Shown: positions 36,301-50,051 of the stretch, piece after piece
Position numbering within the stretch: position 1 is the first letter of the stretch
Layout: every line of letters starts with the position of its first letter
Source: Setaria digitata
Lineage: Eukaryota; Nematoda; Chromadorea; Rhabditida; Setariidae
Direction of reading: 5' to 3'
Assembly (NCBI GenBank): GCA_003640385.1
Contig: RCAB01000132.1
Span: forward strand, 62,001 to 126,000
Length of the DNA: 64,000 bases
Made by a program: the position numbers and the translations under genes
The notes under the pieces: model-generated
Told to the model about the DNA's origin: nothing
What the model saw: the letters and a program-made list of their open reading frames with translations, nothing else
Database searches by the model: none

Positions 36301-37050
36301 GATTTACCTTCCTGTAAAAGAGTAATTAGTAATTAGAGCTGGTAAATATTACAAAAGGGACTTATTACTTTTTATAACATTAGCATCAATCTAAGATGAT
36401 AACTACATAACAACGGTGGTATAAAGCATAGCTGAATCAAGTGAATTATTGATGCCTGATTGTTTCATTAACAAAAAGAATAATTCAGTTATACTCGAAA
36501 CTCAACTCCCATCTTACAACCAAGTCTTTACCTGATTGCAGACATATCAACGAGACTTGGTAGATTTCCCAAATTTTCCATCCTGATATCTGTTAGAAGT
36601 ACGTAACACAAACAAAGCATTGCTACTGCAAACCTGGAAAGTATTCCTTATTAGTAGACAAAGAATTCCAGAATTTGAATTCTTTTCAGCTCTAATAATA
36701 TGGAAATATCAGCACTGATATTCTGAAAGTTTCAAATACTATTAATGTTACAAAAATCGCTAATGCATAAGAAGCTTCTGCATCAGAAAGTGCTCATTTT
36801 ATGATAACGATTGCAGTGGGTAAATCAGTAAAGCAGAGCGATATTCTGAAGTAAATTCGAAATCGCTTTAATTAACTGTTTTGTCTTGAATTTTTCATTG
36901 CTTGACAAAATCTTTGCATTGAAAGGGGAAATTCAGCGGCAGAATCTTTTTTTTTGCTGCCAGCTGTAGGAATTATTATTTTTTCTGTAGAACTCCCATT
37001 GATGTAACTACAATACTTAAATAATCGGTGTCTTGACGTGGCCACATGAA
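33382..37050 (-). CDS. tmem-231: TMEM231-like ciliary transition-zone membrane protein (spliced; frame break in last part)
   Basis: TMEM231 belongs to the MKS/B9 complex that gates the cilium base. Exons in coding order: 37050-37017, 36633-36532, 36311-36167, 35847-35737, 34985-34830, 34720-34489, 34263-34203, 33716-33660, 33640-33382; all junction phases agree. The model has a short basic N-terminus, TM1 (AVAMLCLCYVLLTD), a lumenal part with potential N-glycosylation sites (FINKTLAKV, EVNITSN) that parallels human TMEM231, a segment CLLVIRCNVAYVWFQRKG matching human INAIIRYPVEVISYQPG, TM2 (FGIIYLFGIPIQVCFI) and a Lys-rich cytosolic tail. It is about 386 residues against 316 in human, with a longer tail. 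The first exon is unclear: an ATG followed by GTGTGT near 37092 would give a 38-base intron. Between 33660 and 33640 the frame changes over 19 bases (see findings). Identification is from remembered family features, not a search. In C. elegans such genes are controlled by the RFX factor DAF-19; no X-box was looked for. Confidence 0.7.
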
Positions 37051-38376
37051 CTGAAAGTGGAATAGAAGGTTATAGGTCACGAACACACCCATTCTTCTTT
37101 AAAAAGAATAAACTTCGGAACCGACACAGAAACTAACCACGCCATATCTAATTGTTCTGCGTACTGTTATATTCGACACAGTTCTTCAACTCATTTAATT
37201 TCGTAAAAACCATCGGATTATGCAAATTAAACTGTTTCATCCAACTGTTACAGACAACAAAGAACTCTGATTTGTTTGGAAAAGTTAAATTACGCGGGCT
37301 AAATACTTTGATATTAAGTTCTTTGCAAATAATTAATGAAGTTCTTGTCAAATGTCAATTTGCTTTGATTTTCTTTCAAACATTTCTTCAGTTTTGTATT
37401 ATCTAATTAAATCAGCATAAATGTGTGCTTTATTCTTCCACTCCAATTTCAGCCTAATTAAAGTTTAACCTTTAAAAAAATTTTTTTTTGGTAATTTTAG
37501 AGTTTTAAGAGCATAACTGTAAGATTTTATTATTTTATATTTTCATTTAGATTGATTGTGTTTTCAATTTTTTGCGCATTAATTTATTATTCAGTGAAAT
37601 GACATTTTTCGTTTCTTAGCTTATAAAAGTGTTTTTGACCATTTGTATGATTTTGCCAGTAGACTGTTGCAATTATATTAATTGCTTTACTTTCCTATAT
37701 GAGTTGATTGATTTTTCCTATTTTTATTCTTCTTTTATTAGGTGATGGAAATTGACAACTTTGAGGAATTTGTCAATGATTAGTTTTGTATTTATTTTTA
37801 TCTTAAATTTCCTATTCCTAATACAAATATAAATTTACCTATTTTACGTTTTTTTTTTTTTTTTTTTTGTATTTATTCTGCGCATGAAATTTTGTTTAAA
37901 GCCTATCTTTCAAATATTTCTTGCTTTCTGACTAATTCGGATTACTTATATTTCTGTCATTTAATTCCATATTTAATCGGCCATTGCTAATTTTTCGTTG
38001 TCAACTGAATTCATCTTTTAAATGTTTTGTTTATCACAGGTTCCGCAACAGAGAAATGAGCACTGAAACGTTACGGAAGAAAGTGTGGGTGGAATTTATT
38101 TGTTGCTGAATGATGGATGGATGAATTGTAACAATTTGGGTGATGAACAAATTGATTCTATATGAAAGTAATTTTTGATTTATATTACATTTCTTACAGT
38201 TTTCTGCTTTAGAAAGATTCAGCGCAGATACACTCCTTTGTTTTTATCATATCCAGAAATTGGAAGTCTTTTCTTTACCTTATCAGTAAGAAGCTATCTT
38301 TTTTCGAGATAGGATTTCTTTCTAAATTTTGATTGCGATACTTTCTTAATTGTGAAATAATGTTTGCATTATTACC

Positions 38377-38471
38377 CTACATCCTAAGTTTTGCAACTTT
38401 TAAAGATGGTGGTAGTGGTATAACTGCTGGCTCTTTTGGTTCGTCTGCTTCATTTTCTGGTACTTCGTGGA
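38377..38471 (-). CDS. Possible last exon, Glu/Pro-rich tail
   Basis: Behind TTTCAATCTGATTAG the frame reads HEVPENEADEPKEPAVIPLP then PSLKVAKLRM and stops (TAG). The acidic, proline-rich composition in AT-rich DNA is unusual for chance. No connected upstream exon was established; a long open stretch near 39440-39245 on the same strand may belong to it. Confidence 0.25.
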
Positions 38472-40186
38472 CTAATCAGATTGAAATACTTTCCTTTTTT
38501 CACCATTCAATCATGATCTTTCAACATTTTTACAAGAAAGAACTTGTTTCCATTTCTAGAAGAGTAACATTCTTTTTAAATTTGAACTTCAATATTTATT
38601 AGTATTGCGTGTCTCGTCTGTTTGGGAAAACTGAAATCGATGAAATAAAAAAAGTATTTTTAACTCATGCTCAATTTTGCAAAAAGATTATATGAAGAAA
38701 ATAATTTTCTGAACAATTTATGGATCATCTCATTTATTAAAATTCTTGAGTTAGCATTTAAAAAAGTTTCCAAGGCAATCTCTTACAATCATTTCTCATA
38801 CTTTGAAAAATTCTTTTAACAGTGCGGAAAACGCAGTATTAAATTTGCTTTAATCGGTTCTGAAATTGTAGATTTAAGTCTATTTTTCTAATTTTTTTTT
38901 TTTATATTAAAAGGTTTAAAAAATTCAAGATATTTTAGTCGAATTTTGCTACTTGTGCTCATTTTTTTCTTTTCTTTTTATTCCAGTCGAAGCAGCTAAA
39001 AATGGAATTCATAACTGGAAGCCTCAAATTCAATTCCGGGTTGTTTTGAAAATACTGAATATTTTCGAAAAGTTGCAAGCCAGGAAAAATTTTTTTGATT
39101 AAAGGGAGGGAATTTGAAGTATGAAGTATAGTTGATATTTCAAATGACAGGACGCATACTGGAATGGATAGGAAGAACTGAAATTTTGTACAAATCTAAG
39201 TTTTGTTTTCTTCTAAAATCGCTAGTATTTACGGATATTATTTTGTTATTTTGATATTATTTGTTTATTTTGTTCCCAATTTTTTTTTTTAAATCTTAAA
39301 CACTGAATATAATTCTTGTCCATAGCAAGATAAGTTAAGGGAAAAATCTCAAGCCAAAAAGTAATAAATGGCCGACAGTCATAGTATTTAATGCCATCAG
39401 TTTCAGTTTTAGCATTTCCCGAAACATTTCTGTCATCATATTGTTTCTAAATCAAACAAAGACCACTGTGGTCCTCTGATTTCATCCTGGGCGGAAAATT
39501 ACCGGCTGCGTGAAATGGAGACTGCTGTATTTTGTTGATGTGTATATTTGTTATCGTTCTGTGGATTTCTTTGCGATCGTACTCTTTGTTTTTGTTAATT
39601 TTCGAAAAAGGAAATTAAAGTGAAGTTTAAAGGGTAGAATTTAGTGTCTTGCTAACATTACATAAAGGTCATTGAAAATATTTGTTCGAAAAATGCGAAA
39701 ATTGAAACTGGCTGCATTACATTTTTGCGACTACTACTGCTTTATTATTTCTTACCTTAAGTTCTTTTTGATGACTGAGTTTTCAGCTATTAATTTAATA
39801 TAGATCCTTGTTTGGCAAACGTTTATCACTGTGATTTAGGCGTTTAATAATGTGGTCTTATTTATTGAACAAAATTTTACTCGAAACGCGGAAAGCTGTG
39901 CTAGGTGTATATACCTGTAATTGTTGCTGCATTTGGAGGAAGTGAATTATAAATTAAGTGTGCTTGGTCTGCATCTTAAAGACGCATATTTTGAAGTAAA
40001 TGTTTTTTTTTGAAAATAATCATATTCGTATGGTGTGTTTTTGTTTGTTGTTGTTATTATTGTCATTGAATTATAAATACCCAAGAATTGAGATATTACT
40101 TCCTGCTTAGTTATTTTTACGAAATTACTTCAAATTTCTGTTGAAGTGACTGCTTTAATATTAAATTGTTGTTATATTTTTTCCAG

Positions 40187-40659
40187 TAAAAAAGGAAGTT
40201 GTGGGATTTCATATTTGCAAAAAGTTTCTACGAGGTATCATCCCGATGATTATCTTGTATTACTCCCTTGCCTCTTTAAAGTAAATCTAGTTTTCGCTCT
40301 CTGCAATATAGGAAAAAACCGAGCCATTATTATGGAAATCGAATTTTTTATATCATCTGCTGATAAACCGCACAGAGATTAGGCAAGGGATATCGAGAGA
40401 AATTGGTAAAGAAAGAGTCCTTCAAGTTAAGAATTTTTTAGTGGAGGATATCTGCTATAATGGATAGGTCAGGAAGAATTGTAGTCATTACTGGTACAGA
40501 TGTTTATTCTTCTAATGAACATGAAATAATAAAGGTTCGACTGAGGATTCTCATTTTCTTCTTTTTTAACCCTGCTTTCATTTTTCCTTTTGTTTTATCT
40601 GTTCCCCATGAAATGTATATTTTTTTTTGCATGTTTTTCAGACTTATCAAAGGTCCTGA
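40187..40659 (+). CDS. Candidate three-exon fragment, unknown
   Basis: Exons 40187-40280 (acceptor ATATTTTTTCCAG, donor AAA|GTAAAT), 40442-40534 (acceptor AATTTTTTAG; MDRSGRIVVITGTDVYSSNE from the ATG at 40460) and 40642-40659 (acceptor TTTTTCAG, stop TGA) fit in phase. The ATG at 40460 could instead be a start after a trans-splice site. The donor AAG|GTTCGA is weak. Function unknown. Confidence 0.25.
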
Positions 40660-43600
40660 TTTTTATTCAGTGGAATTGATGAATTTTCGTTTCATATTTT
40701 ATATTTATATTGGTTTCAGAATATTCTTTTCGTAGTTCCTTTTGTTTTCCCAAGTTCCTTTAACCTCTTTTCGAAAAAAACACAATTTTCTTTTCATGCT
40801 ACTAGTGAGAAAAAAGTACTGTTCCTCTCTTAGCTATTGCCTTTATGTTTGTTCTTGTGCGTATATATTTTTCTTCTTCACTTCATTTGAAATTTCGGAA
40901 AGTTTGAAGAACGATTTAACGAAAGAATAAAGGTCATTCCATTGTTTGAAACATCCTTAAAAATTATTATTGATTGATGATCGATGTAGGGAATCCCGAT
41001 ATGATTAGGAAGGAGAGGGTGATTATGTTTGTATTTGTGGTATAGTTTGAAAAAGGAGATCTTTAAAATATGGCGGTATAGATAGTAAGTTCATTATCTT
41101 CGTTTTTTATTATGTTTAACTACTATTCGTTCAATATCTTTTTTCATTCGCGTTTGGTACTTTGCCTACACACTGGTAAGTGGAAGTGAATTGATTTTCG
41201 TGGAGTTTGATATTTGCTTAGCGGTTCAATAAGGCTCAGTTATTTTTCAACCAGTTAACGATTATTTGAACTTCTTATATGTCTTACTTTTGATTTGCTC
41301 CTTCCTTTTTTTCCGATTTCCTATTTCTCTATTTATTTAGTTCTAATTTATATAAAAATATTTCATGTTTGTTCATTTTTCTTATCTCACTTTATTGAGC
41401 ATTAGTTTTTATTCCTTTTTCTTTAAACATTATTTCTCTTTCTTCCCCGTCATTCATTTTTTTTCTTCCTTACGGTTTCCAATTTTTGTAATTGCTATGC
41501 TGTATGATAATTTAAGTGTTGTGCCGAGATATCTGATGTTTTGCTGTTGTTTCGAATAAACTGGCTTGCATTTAAGAGGTCAGCATTCAAGTTCTACCCT
41601 AAATGTATAATCTTTGAATTAGTTTTAGAAGAGATCCTAAAACGTTATAACATTTGAACCAGTCAAGAAAGTGAATGGATAGGGATAATTAATGATCGTC
41701 GTTTGTCCGTGATTATTTGCCAAAAAAGCAGACACATAAAATTTGCTGGTCAGTTTGAGACTACTTTATAATTTTCATAACCAATTTGTTGATAAATGAT
41801 CTTTTTACTGTTTTATCACTTTCTATCATTTGCCTCGGTTCTTCAAGCAAAGGAAAAGGGGGGAATAAGGGGGAGGGAGGCAGGAGCAAACTGTAGAGAT
41901 GGTGAGTGTATTTAATTGTTCTGATATATCAGGTTTTCAAATTTTTTTTTTTTAATTTTGACTTTCTGCATTATGTGAATACTTTCATTGCCCGATTTAA
42001 TGCTTTTTTTTTTCGCTTTTTTGGTTGCAAACAGTAAGAGAAGGCAGGAATGGAAAAGGACGCGAGAGGATTAGGAGGAAAAAGAGGAAAGCAGAGAGAG
42101 AAGTGGAGGTGGAAGGAGGGTAAAGAAAGTTTGATTTAGCAATGGTACGGAATTATGTGGTGGTAGATTTTTTTGTACAAACCGCAACGAGGTAATGTCG
42201 AGAGGGAAGGAAAGGCAGGGCTCAGAGAGAGAGAGGAAAGTTGGATAATTTAGATTGAATTTAGCATAATCTTCCCCTCAGCCGCATTGTTCATTATTTG
42301 AGAAGTCGTCATCTATATTGCTGTGATACTGATGGAATTATTTACGCTTTTTTAACTGTTGCTTCAACTCTTGTTTTCTCCTTTGTAATGCGTTGAAAAA
42401 AAGTAGAATAATTTTGGAGCTTTTCTCGATGCTGTAAAGGCCTAGAATATCCGGTTTTCCACATAAACATTATGACGAGTTAAGAATAGAAAATAATGCA
42501 GCATACCTCTTTTTTCTACTCTCTTCTTCAGTGGTAAGCTTCCTTTTTGTCTTTCGTGTCTGTTTTTGAGATTTGTTAATGAAATTTAGCGGTATATTCT
42601 TTGTAATCATTTCACACTCCACATCGATTATGTACAACCTCGATTCTTTGGCAGGAGTAAAGGAGAGATTCTCAATCACGTGAAACAAATTAATTTTAAT
42701 TATGTCAACTTTTCAGTTTTTTAGATGTTTGTTTTTGTTTTGAATTTTTTTTTGCATATATTTCTAAAACAGATACATATTTACAGATAGAGTATCAACC
42801 ATTGGTATTTTTCATTCTCACTCCTTTAAAATGAAACTAATTGCTATGATCGATTAGTAGTTGTTAATTTTCAAGTCAACAAAGTGCACTGACTCATCAT
42901 TTCATTTCCTTCGTTCCATGTTGATAATTACATCTCTTTCATTATCACTATCAGTCAGTTACATTGTTTTGCGTTTTACTGGAACTAACGACGTTTCATC
43001 AATTTTCAATAAAAAAAAATTTACAATTCACTTACACTCTTGTTCTTCTCTGCAATTAATATGTCCTTTTCATCTTATTCTTGCTCTTTCTATCATCCCA
43101 TATAGTACTGTTGTAATATTTCATTCATCTTTTTTTTCCATAACTGATTCTATTCTCTTCCATTTCGTCCTCTAATTCCATCCTTACCTCTCCGTAGAAG
43201 AGCTTATTTGTTTTCTATTTCAATCGATCTTATTTCATTTTATTTCCCATACATTTTTCACCATATTTTCTATTTCTTGTGCTCTCTTTTCACCCCTACT
43301 TCTGCTCGCATCCCTTTTGGTTTCTTTTTTTCTTCAATCTTTGTTTTACTTTCGTTCCAAAAATTTTAGTGGGGAGAAGAGGATAAAAGTGCATCGTACA
43401 TCATTGAAATGCTTCTTTTAATTGTAAGCGTTGCATTCTTTCTCTTTCCTTTTTTCATTCTCTCTCCCTGTCTCTTTTCTTTTTCCCTCTTCTCTTCTTG
43501 GTTCTTTTCTCTTCCTACCATTATTTATATTTTTATTTCACTTCCTTTTGTTCTATTTCCTTTTTCTGTTTCTTTTTTTCCATTTTTCGTATCGATACAT

Positions 43601-46570
43601 TGCTAATTTACAATCGTGCTACATCTCGGGAAGATACCATAATGTAAATTAGTGAAAGTGGTTAGGAAAGGCATGGAGTGAAATAAAACGAAATGGAATA
43701 AAATGGTTGTGAAATGGCTTAAGAGACAGCAGAGCAATTGTAGGATGGATATTATGACATTATTCTTATATTTCTCAAATGTAATTTTAAGTTACCATTC
43801 TTCCTTTTTTTCTTTTCTCATTTAAATTTTAGCGCACAAATTTTTATGATTTGATGCGAAATATATTTGCTACTCAGAATTTAAGTGAAATTAGGACTGC
43901 ATGGAGAACTGGCAAATTTTTTTGTTTTCTTTTCAAAAAATTCCCCTTTATTTTTTCTGACATATTAAGCTCGCATTGGCACGACAAAGGAAACATGCAC
44001 TGGAGAAGGGGAGGGGGATTCAAATTTAACGCTTTTAAAAAGGGTGAAGTGTGAATATAGGCGAATCTTTAATTCGATCAGACCTCCACCGTATCTACCC
44101 TACGTTTCGGTTGTTACATGTGTATTGCTGATCTCGATTACTTTATTCCGATGAGTTGATATTTGGAACAGTGAATGGATCAAAACAAGTATTAAAAGTT
44201 TCTTATCGAATGTTTGACGTGTAAACTTGTATATTCAGTTATTTACGTATATAATCTGAGTGCCATTAGATTTGATATATTCGAAGTCACCCATTTACAG
44301 AGATTACCTGCTGATCTTTGTAACAGTATAATAGCAATATGGAAGCATAACGCACTGAAGCTAAGAACTATCGTTTATGATTTTTCATTCCTTTCGAGTT
44401 GCTCATTTGCGTGGATGTTCTGTGCTACTTGTAAACTTATGTAAAGTGGTACTGTGTTATCAGTTTTCTGTTTTAGGGTTTAATACTGCGAAGAAAATAT
44501 TCTAGTGGACAGTTATTTTTCAATTGATATCCAAATCAGGTGAGTATTCTAAAATTAAATTAATTATGGGAAGGGATGGAAACAGGAAAGTATAAAGCCG
44601 AAAAAAAAAAAACGAGATTTGTCACTGATTAAATTAGAAATGATCTGAAAAACGAAAAGGTGCTCTAACCGGGCTCGGGTATTTTTGCCTTTTTACCAGC
44701 CACCGATTGTCACCCCAGAATTTCTCTATCAACTATTGCAACACTTGATCCTATATGTCTTTCTTTATTTACATCTCAGTGCACGAAACCAGTGGAAAGT
44801 AAATTCTAAATTGATTGTAGAAAATTTCCGCATTGCAATTATGCTGTCCTTTCCTGCAGTTGGAATAGTTGCTTCTCCTTACGAAAGTATCCATGAAGTT
44901 GGCTTTCATTACAAATTTTGCTAGAAAAAATGCAATTTAATAGTGCTTAGGAAGTACTGTTGATCAAAAAACCTTGAATTATTTTAGCTTTAACTGTTCA
45001 GCAGCAACTCCTTTACTTGATTCTGAGGATTTTTGAAGTAGTTTTGATGGAAATTTCCTCCTAAATTGTTGAAAAGGATTATTTTGTTCCTAATTAGTAA
45101 AAAAGAAAAAGATTTTTTGGTATGTATTTGTCTACTATTTTCTTTAATATAAAGTAGAATGGGAAGACTGTAGTGATTTGTGATATTTTGGTACTACATA
45201 TTTCACAGTTTTATCCATGTAGCACACATTTCAATAGAATTGTTGAATTACACATATATCCATTAACAATGTACCAAGAGATCTGCTGCGAAATCTTGAC
45301 GTTCTCAGCGCCTACGTTAGATTAAATTTTCTATAGATTATAGTTCATTGCGTATGTTTGCATTCACTAAGAGTTACGGATTGATTAAAGTCGTAGAGTC
45401 CTCTCTCTTTACCTTCACTTAAAAGAAGCAAAGTAAATTTTTATGGAAAGTCGATATTTGATAAGTTTCATCACTATCAAGTTATAAATATCATCATGGC
45501 TGTCAAATTATTATCATTAGATGACGTTCAATTTTAATTTGGGAAGCCTCCTTGATTATATACTTATTTAAATAGAACAAGGTTGGGAAACAAGGAATTT
45601 TACCCCATTTCCATTTTCTTAACTGCGAACTAATGAAGGACTTGATCATCTATTTATAAAACAATACCTTCAAAAGATAAAGAGTTTTTTGAAGGAAGCC
45701 GTATACACGCAACAGTTCAGATTTTTTGATTTCGAAAAGGCCTGAAGATCTTTTAGCACTTTTTGATGCCTTAACAGTTTGTTACTATATGAAAGGCATC
45801 TGAGCAGAAAACAAGGATATAAATTAACATCAGTGGGATTTGATTTCATTATTGTTTCTTTATCTTAGCATTCATTATGTTGGGCATATTCAAATTGAGT
45901 TTTAAAACAGAGAACATTAGTTACTTATTACTGTTATATAGAAATCCATCATTCTACATGGGCTGGCAGATGTTTTGGGCCGGAATTTGGGAATAGAATT
46001 AGTCAGGTTCTTATTCGAGACCTAAAGGAAAGGAAATCATCAAAAAAAGGAAACTGGAAATGAGGGTAGGGTAGGAAGAAACAAAAAGAAAAAAGGAAGA
46101 CGAATGGAAGATTATCATCATTACAAAAAGCAGGTTTTTATATGGTTTGCCAAATTAAGGTTTCGCCCGGTCCGTTAATGGAGAAAAATTCTAAATATAC
46201 TCTAGAAGGTTAATATAACCATCTTTTCGTTTGGATAGTCGATGATAGGGGATTATATTAATTATAATATCAATTATAAGTGTTCTTTTTTATTACTGGT
46301 ATGGCTAGGAAAAAAAACGAAAGAGAAGTAGGCTGGTAAGGCTGAGATTAGAGGGTGATATTATTTAAAGCCGTATTGAAAGTATTTTTTCATTCTGATA
46401 TGATCAAGCACACCCAAACGGATGCACCGTTTCTTACAAGTCTAGTAACTTAATAGCGTAAGAAGTTTCAGTCTTTTTTTAAAAACTCTCATGGAATTCG
46501 CTTTGTTTTATTTCATTCATTTAAAAATTTTTTTTTATGATTTCTGTAGCAAGTTCTTCAAATTATTGAT

Positions 46571-46777
46571 AATTAAATCTTCGGATATATGGAATAATGC
46601 TTTATAACGGAAAGTGGACGAGGAGATATAGGCGTTTTTCTTTTCTTCTGTTAAAAAAAGTTATGAATTTTTGNAATTAAATCTTCGGATATATGGAATA
46701 ATGCTTTATAACGGAAAGTGGATGAGGAGATATAGGCGTTTTTCTTTTCTTCTGTTAAAAAAAGTTATGAATTTTTG
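46571..46777 (+). repeat. 103-bp direct duplication around an N
   Basis: Positions 46571-46673 recur at 46675-46777 around the N at 46674, with one mismatch (GGACGAGG against GGATGAGG). It looks like an unmerged contig overlap. Confidence 0.88.
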
Positions 46778-49700
46778 GCCTGATCTAATTTTGACTTGCT
46801 GTATTGTGGATGTCACTGTTGCTTTGAGTCCGTTCCTGTCTTCTCACAATTTCTGTTTATTTTTTTTTTTATTTTTTTTTTTCATTCCGTACATTAATGC
46901 AATACATATATAAATTTGTATCAAACCGAATATAGATGAATAGCTGATTTGTAATTTCCTACTGAAGTGGTGTTCTGGGAATTATATATACAGTTTACAC
47001 GAAAAGAAATTGATGCTCTTCGTTTATACCATAGCCAAATGCCAAATTCATTCATATTAATACCGCAAAAGATATGCATTGATTTTGGTCCGGAATGACT
47101 AATTGTTCTCAGTATTCCGGTATTCTGTTCACTGGTCTTCTTCTGTGGAGTGCAACCAGCTTACCATTTCAGTGTTTCATAGCGTTGAAAATCGTAGTTG
47201 CTATTTTACCTTGCAAATAATGGCAGTATTTCAACAGTCATGCCATGATTTCTCACCTCATATATATGCCTCTAATTGGTTACCACTTTTTTCATCTTTT
47301 CCTCTCCGTTTAAATTTAACCATTTCTGATGTTCAAATGACAAAAAACGCGATAGAAAAGGAAAAATTGTTGAAATGAAAAGTAATGCTTTAATTGTACT
47401 TCTATCCCCCATATGACAATATTTTACAGCTTAAAAATTTTCCGATTAGAAAAAAAATGATGAGTTTCCTCACTTTCCTTCTTTCTCTCCCATCCTTTTT
47501 CCTTACATTTACCTTTCACTCGTCCTTTATAGTGCTTTTTTTTCAAAGGATTAAACTTTCCATAAAAGTAGGTTTTTTTTTCCTTCTAGCATCTTATGAA
47601 GATTTTGAAATGATGGTAATGATGAAATTCTTTAGCCCTTTCAACACCTTATATTAGCAATAGCCCCTTCCGTTTCTCTTTCTCCACCGTCTGTAAATTT
47701 ATTTATTTTTTGTTACCTTGCTTATTGTTTTTGAAATTTACTTATTTTTACGTATGGATTTGTATGGTTAGTGCTTACAATTTTTTCGGAAATAAACGTC
47801 ACAGTATATTTAGATTAAGATGTCATTTCCACAGACTTTCAATGGCTTATTTGGAAAGAGTATTGAATGTTTCTGTTTTTTCCTTCCACAGCTTATGACT
47901 TTTCTATTGCCTAATTGAAAACGGAAGACTTGCTAAAGTCTTTATACCATCCACGAATTCAAAGTTTCTTTTAAGTATATTGCTTCATTATTGTTTTTTT
48001 TTTGGTTTGAAAGAAATGATTATCGGATTTTATTCGTTGCATTTTTTCAGTGAAATGAGCATTATTTAAACTTTTTCTTTCGCTAAAATGTGTGAACTAT
48101 TATCCCTATTTTGCAAATTCTGCACTAAAATCAATCATTGTTGGTTTCGAAAGGTGTGAAAAAGGCCGGATTAATGTAAGCCGAAGAATGGAGCAAATAA
48201 TTCAGGGTAGAGAGGGGGAGAGAGAGAAAAGGAAGAAGGGAAAAGTTAAAAGGGATTTCAAATTCTGTCAACAAATCGTGATTTTATGTTTATACAAACA
48301 AATATAATATCTTTTCAAAAAGTATACAGTACTTTGAGAAAAATGAGGCAAAATGAAGGGGGTATACTTTTCATGATTCCTTGTACTTTTATTCTCGGCT
48401 TTTTCTTCAAGAGAGTTTATGTATTTGTTACGTTTGAACCGTTAAAAAGTGAATGTTGGGCGCCGCGAAGCGATACTTTTCTTTCGTTTTTTTCTTCTTT
48501 TTTGCGGCTCCCATTTTCTTCCTTTTTCCGCTTATTCCTCATCACTATTTTTCCTTTTAATCCTAGCTTTTCCCTTTCTTTTATTCCTATAAATAAACCG
48601 TTTCTAGTTCCCCAGTTGTCTATAGCGAAAAAAGTTTTTTGACATAAATGGGTGGAATTTTTTTTTACGCGTGTGTTTGTTGTGTGTGTGGAATTTAGAT
48701 AAAATTGGTTAGGATGATTAGATTAATCCACAAGAGCTAATGATAATACTGATGATATATCAAAAAAAAGATGAATGCCTAACATGAGAAAGTGGATTGG
48801 AATAAAAAGGTAGACTTTAAAACGCTATATGCGAATATATCAGTCTTGAAGTAAGCAGGTGTAGGGGAGATTATTTAGAATAAGAAGCTAATCGCTGAAT
48901 AAAATAGAGTGATTAATATGTGTAATTATAAGGAATGGTTTTGATTTTAGCATGTCAGGAGATAGCCAATGTTTTCGGATATTAAGGGGTAACTTTGGAT
49001 AATTTTGATTGCAAATTACTGTCAGCTTATTCCGATTATTCTGCTCAACTTGGACAAATAAGGAAAACTCACCGTAAATAGCACCTGTAAAATGTTTAAT
49101 ATCCCTGACTTAGACTGATTTATTTTATTTGTACTATCTTACCTTATATTTCTGATTTATTGACAATGTCACTGTTAAAAATTGACGACCTGTTAATATA
49201 TTAAGTGGCAACAATCATAACATTAAAAGATTTTATTTCCATAATAAGTAAAAATGTGGTTTCATAAGGCTGTTAGGTATTATTGAGGTGAATTAATATA
49301 TCATTTTATCATTTCATATTTTTGGTACCTTGTAGTGGTGCGAGAAGTATATCACATTGTTATCCTTTGCTTTATCCTTCTCCCATCAGTAGCGTTTGCC
49401 TATTTTACGTGCTCAAATTTTGCAGATTTCTTTTTTTTTTTCATCAATTTCAAGATTTTAAACATTGAATAAAATACATAATATGTATTCTTTTGAGCGT
49501 GATTTAGGATATCGTGAAAATTTGGTATAGCGGATGTTTAGGGTTTGATTCCTACTAAAATCTGAAAACTTTCTTGGAAAACAACCGTCAAGAAATTGTT
49601 GCCCAATGATAATTTTTCTGCAGTCGAAAATAATGGAAATGGAAATTCATAACTTTTTTAACTGGTATCTTTCTTCATTAAGACTTATGTTTGCTGGACA

Positions 49701-49969
49701 ATATTCCGTCTAAACAGGTGTAAACTTCTTGTATTCTTCGCGTCGGTTAATTTTTTTTTTTTGTTTCCGTCTTGTAGTGTTTTTATTGGTTTTAATCCTT
49801 GTTCACAGTATTTACAAGCAAATATTGTATGTTAATTCAAAAAAAAAGATCGAAGGAGGAGGAAGGTAGACTATCATTTCCGTTTTAATCATTTAATGTG
49901 ATAATGATATACTGTAGAGTTTCCAACTATGTGTGGTATGTGAAGTTGGAGCTATTAATCCAGACATAG

Positions 49970-50018
49970 CTGTATATATATATATAGCTATGTCTATATA
50001 TATATGTGTGTATGTGTA

Positions 50019-50045
<27 letters not shown>
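49970..50045. repeat. TA/TG microsatellite
   Basis: Alternating TA then TG dinucleotides with a short TATAGCTATG interruption, in the T-rich region upstream of fos-1. Confidence 0.9.

Positions 50046-50051
<6 letters not shown>

Noticed and set aside
42861..43652. Several 65-104 codon + strand frames
   Set aside because: Pyrimidine-rich sequence with few stops on this strand; the products are Phe/Ser/Leu repeats without conserved features.
48286..48642. 118-codon ATG frame on + strand
   Set aside because: Mostly Phe, Ser, Leu and Pro from T-rich DNA; no splice context, no family; expected from strand bias.
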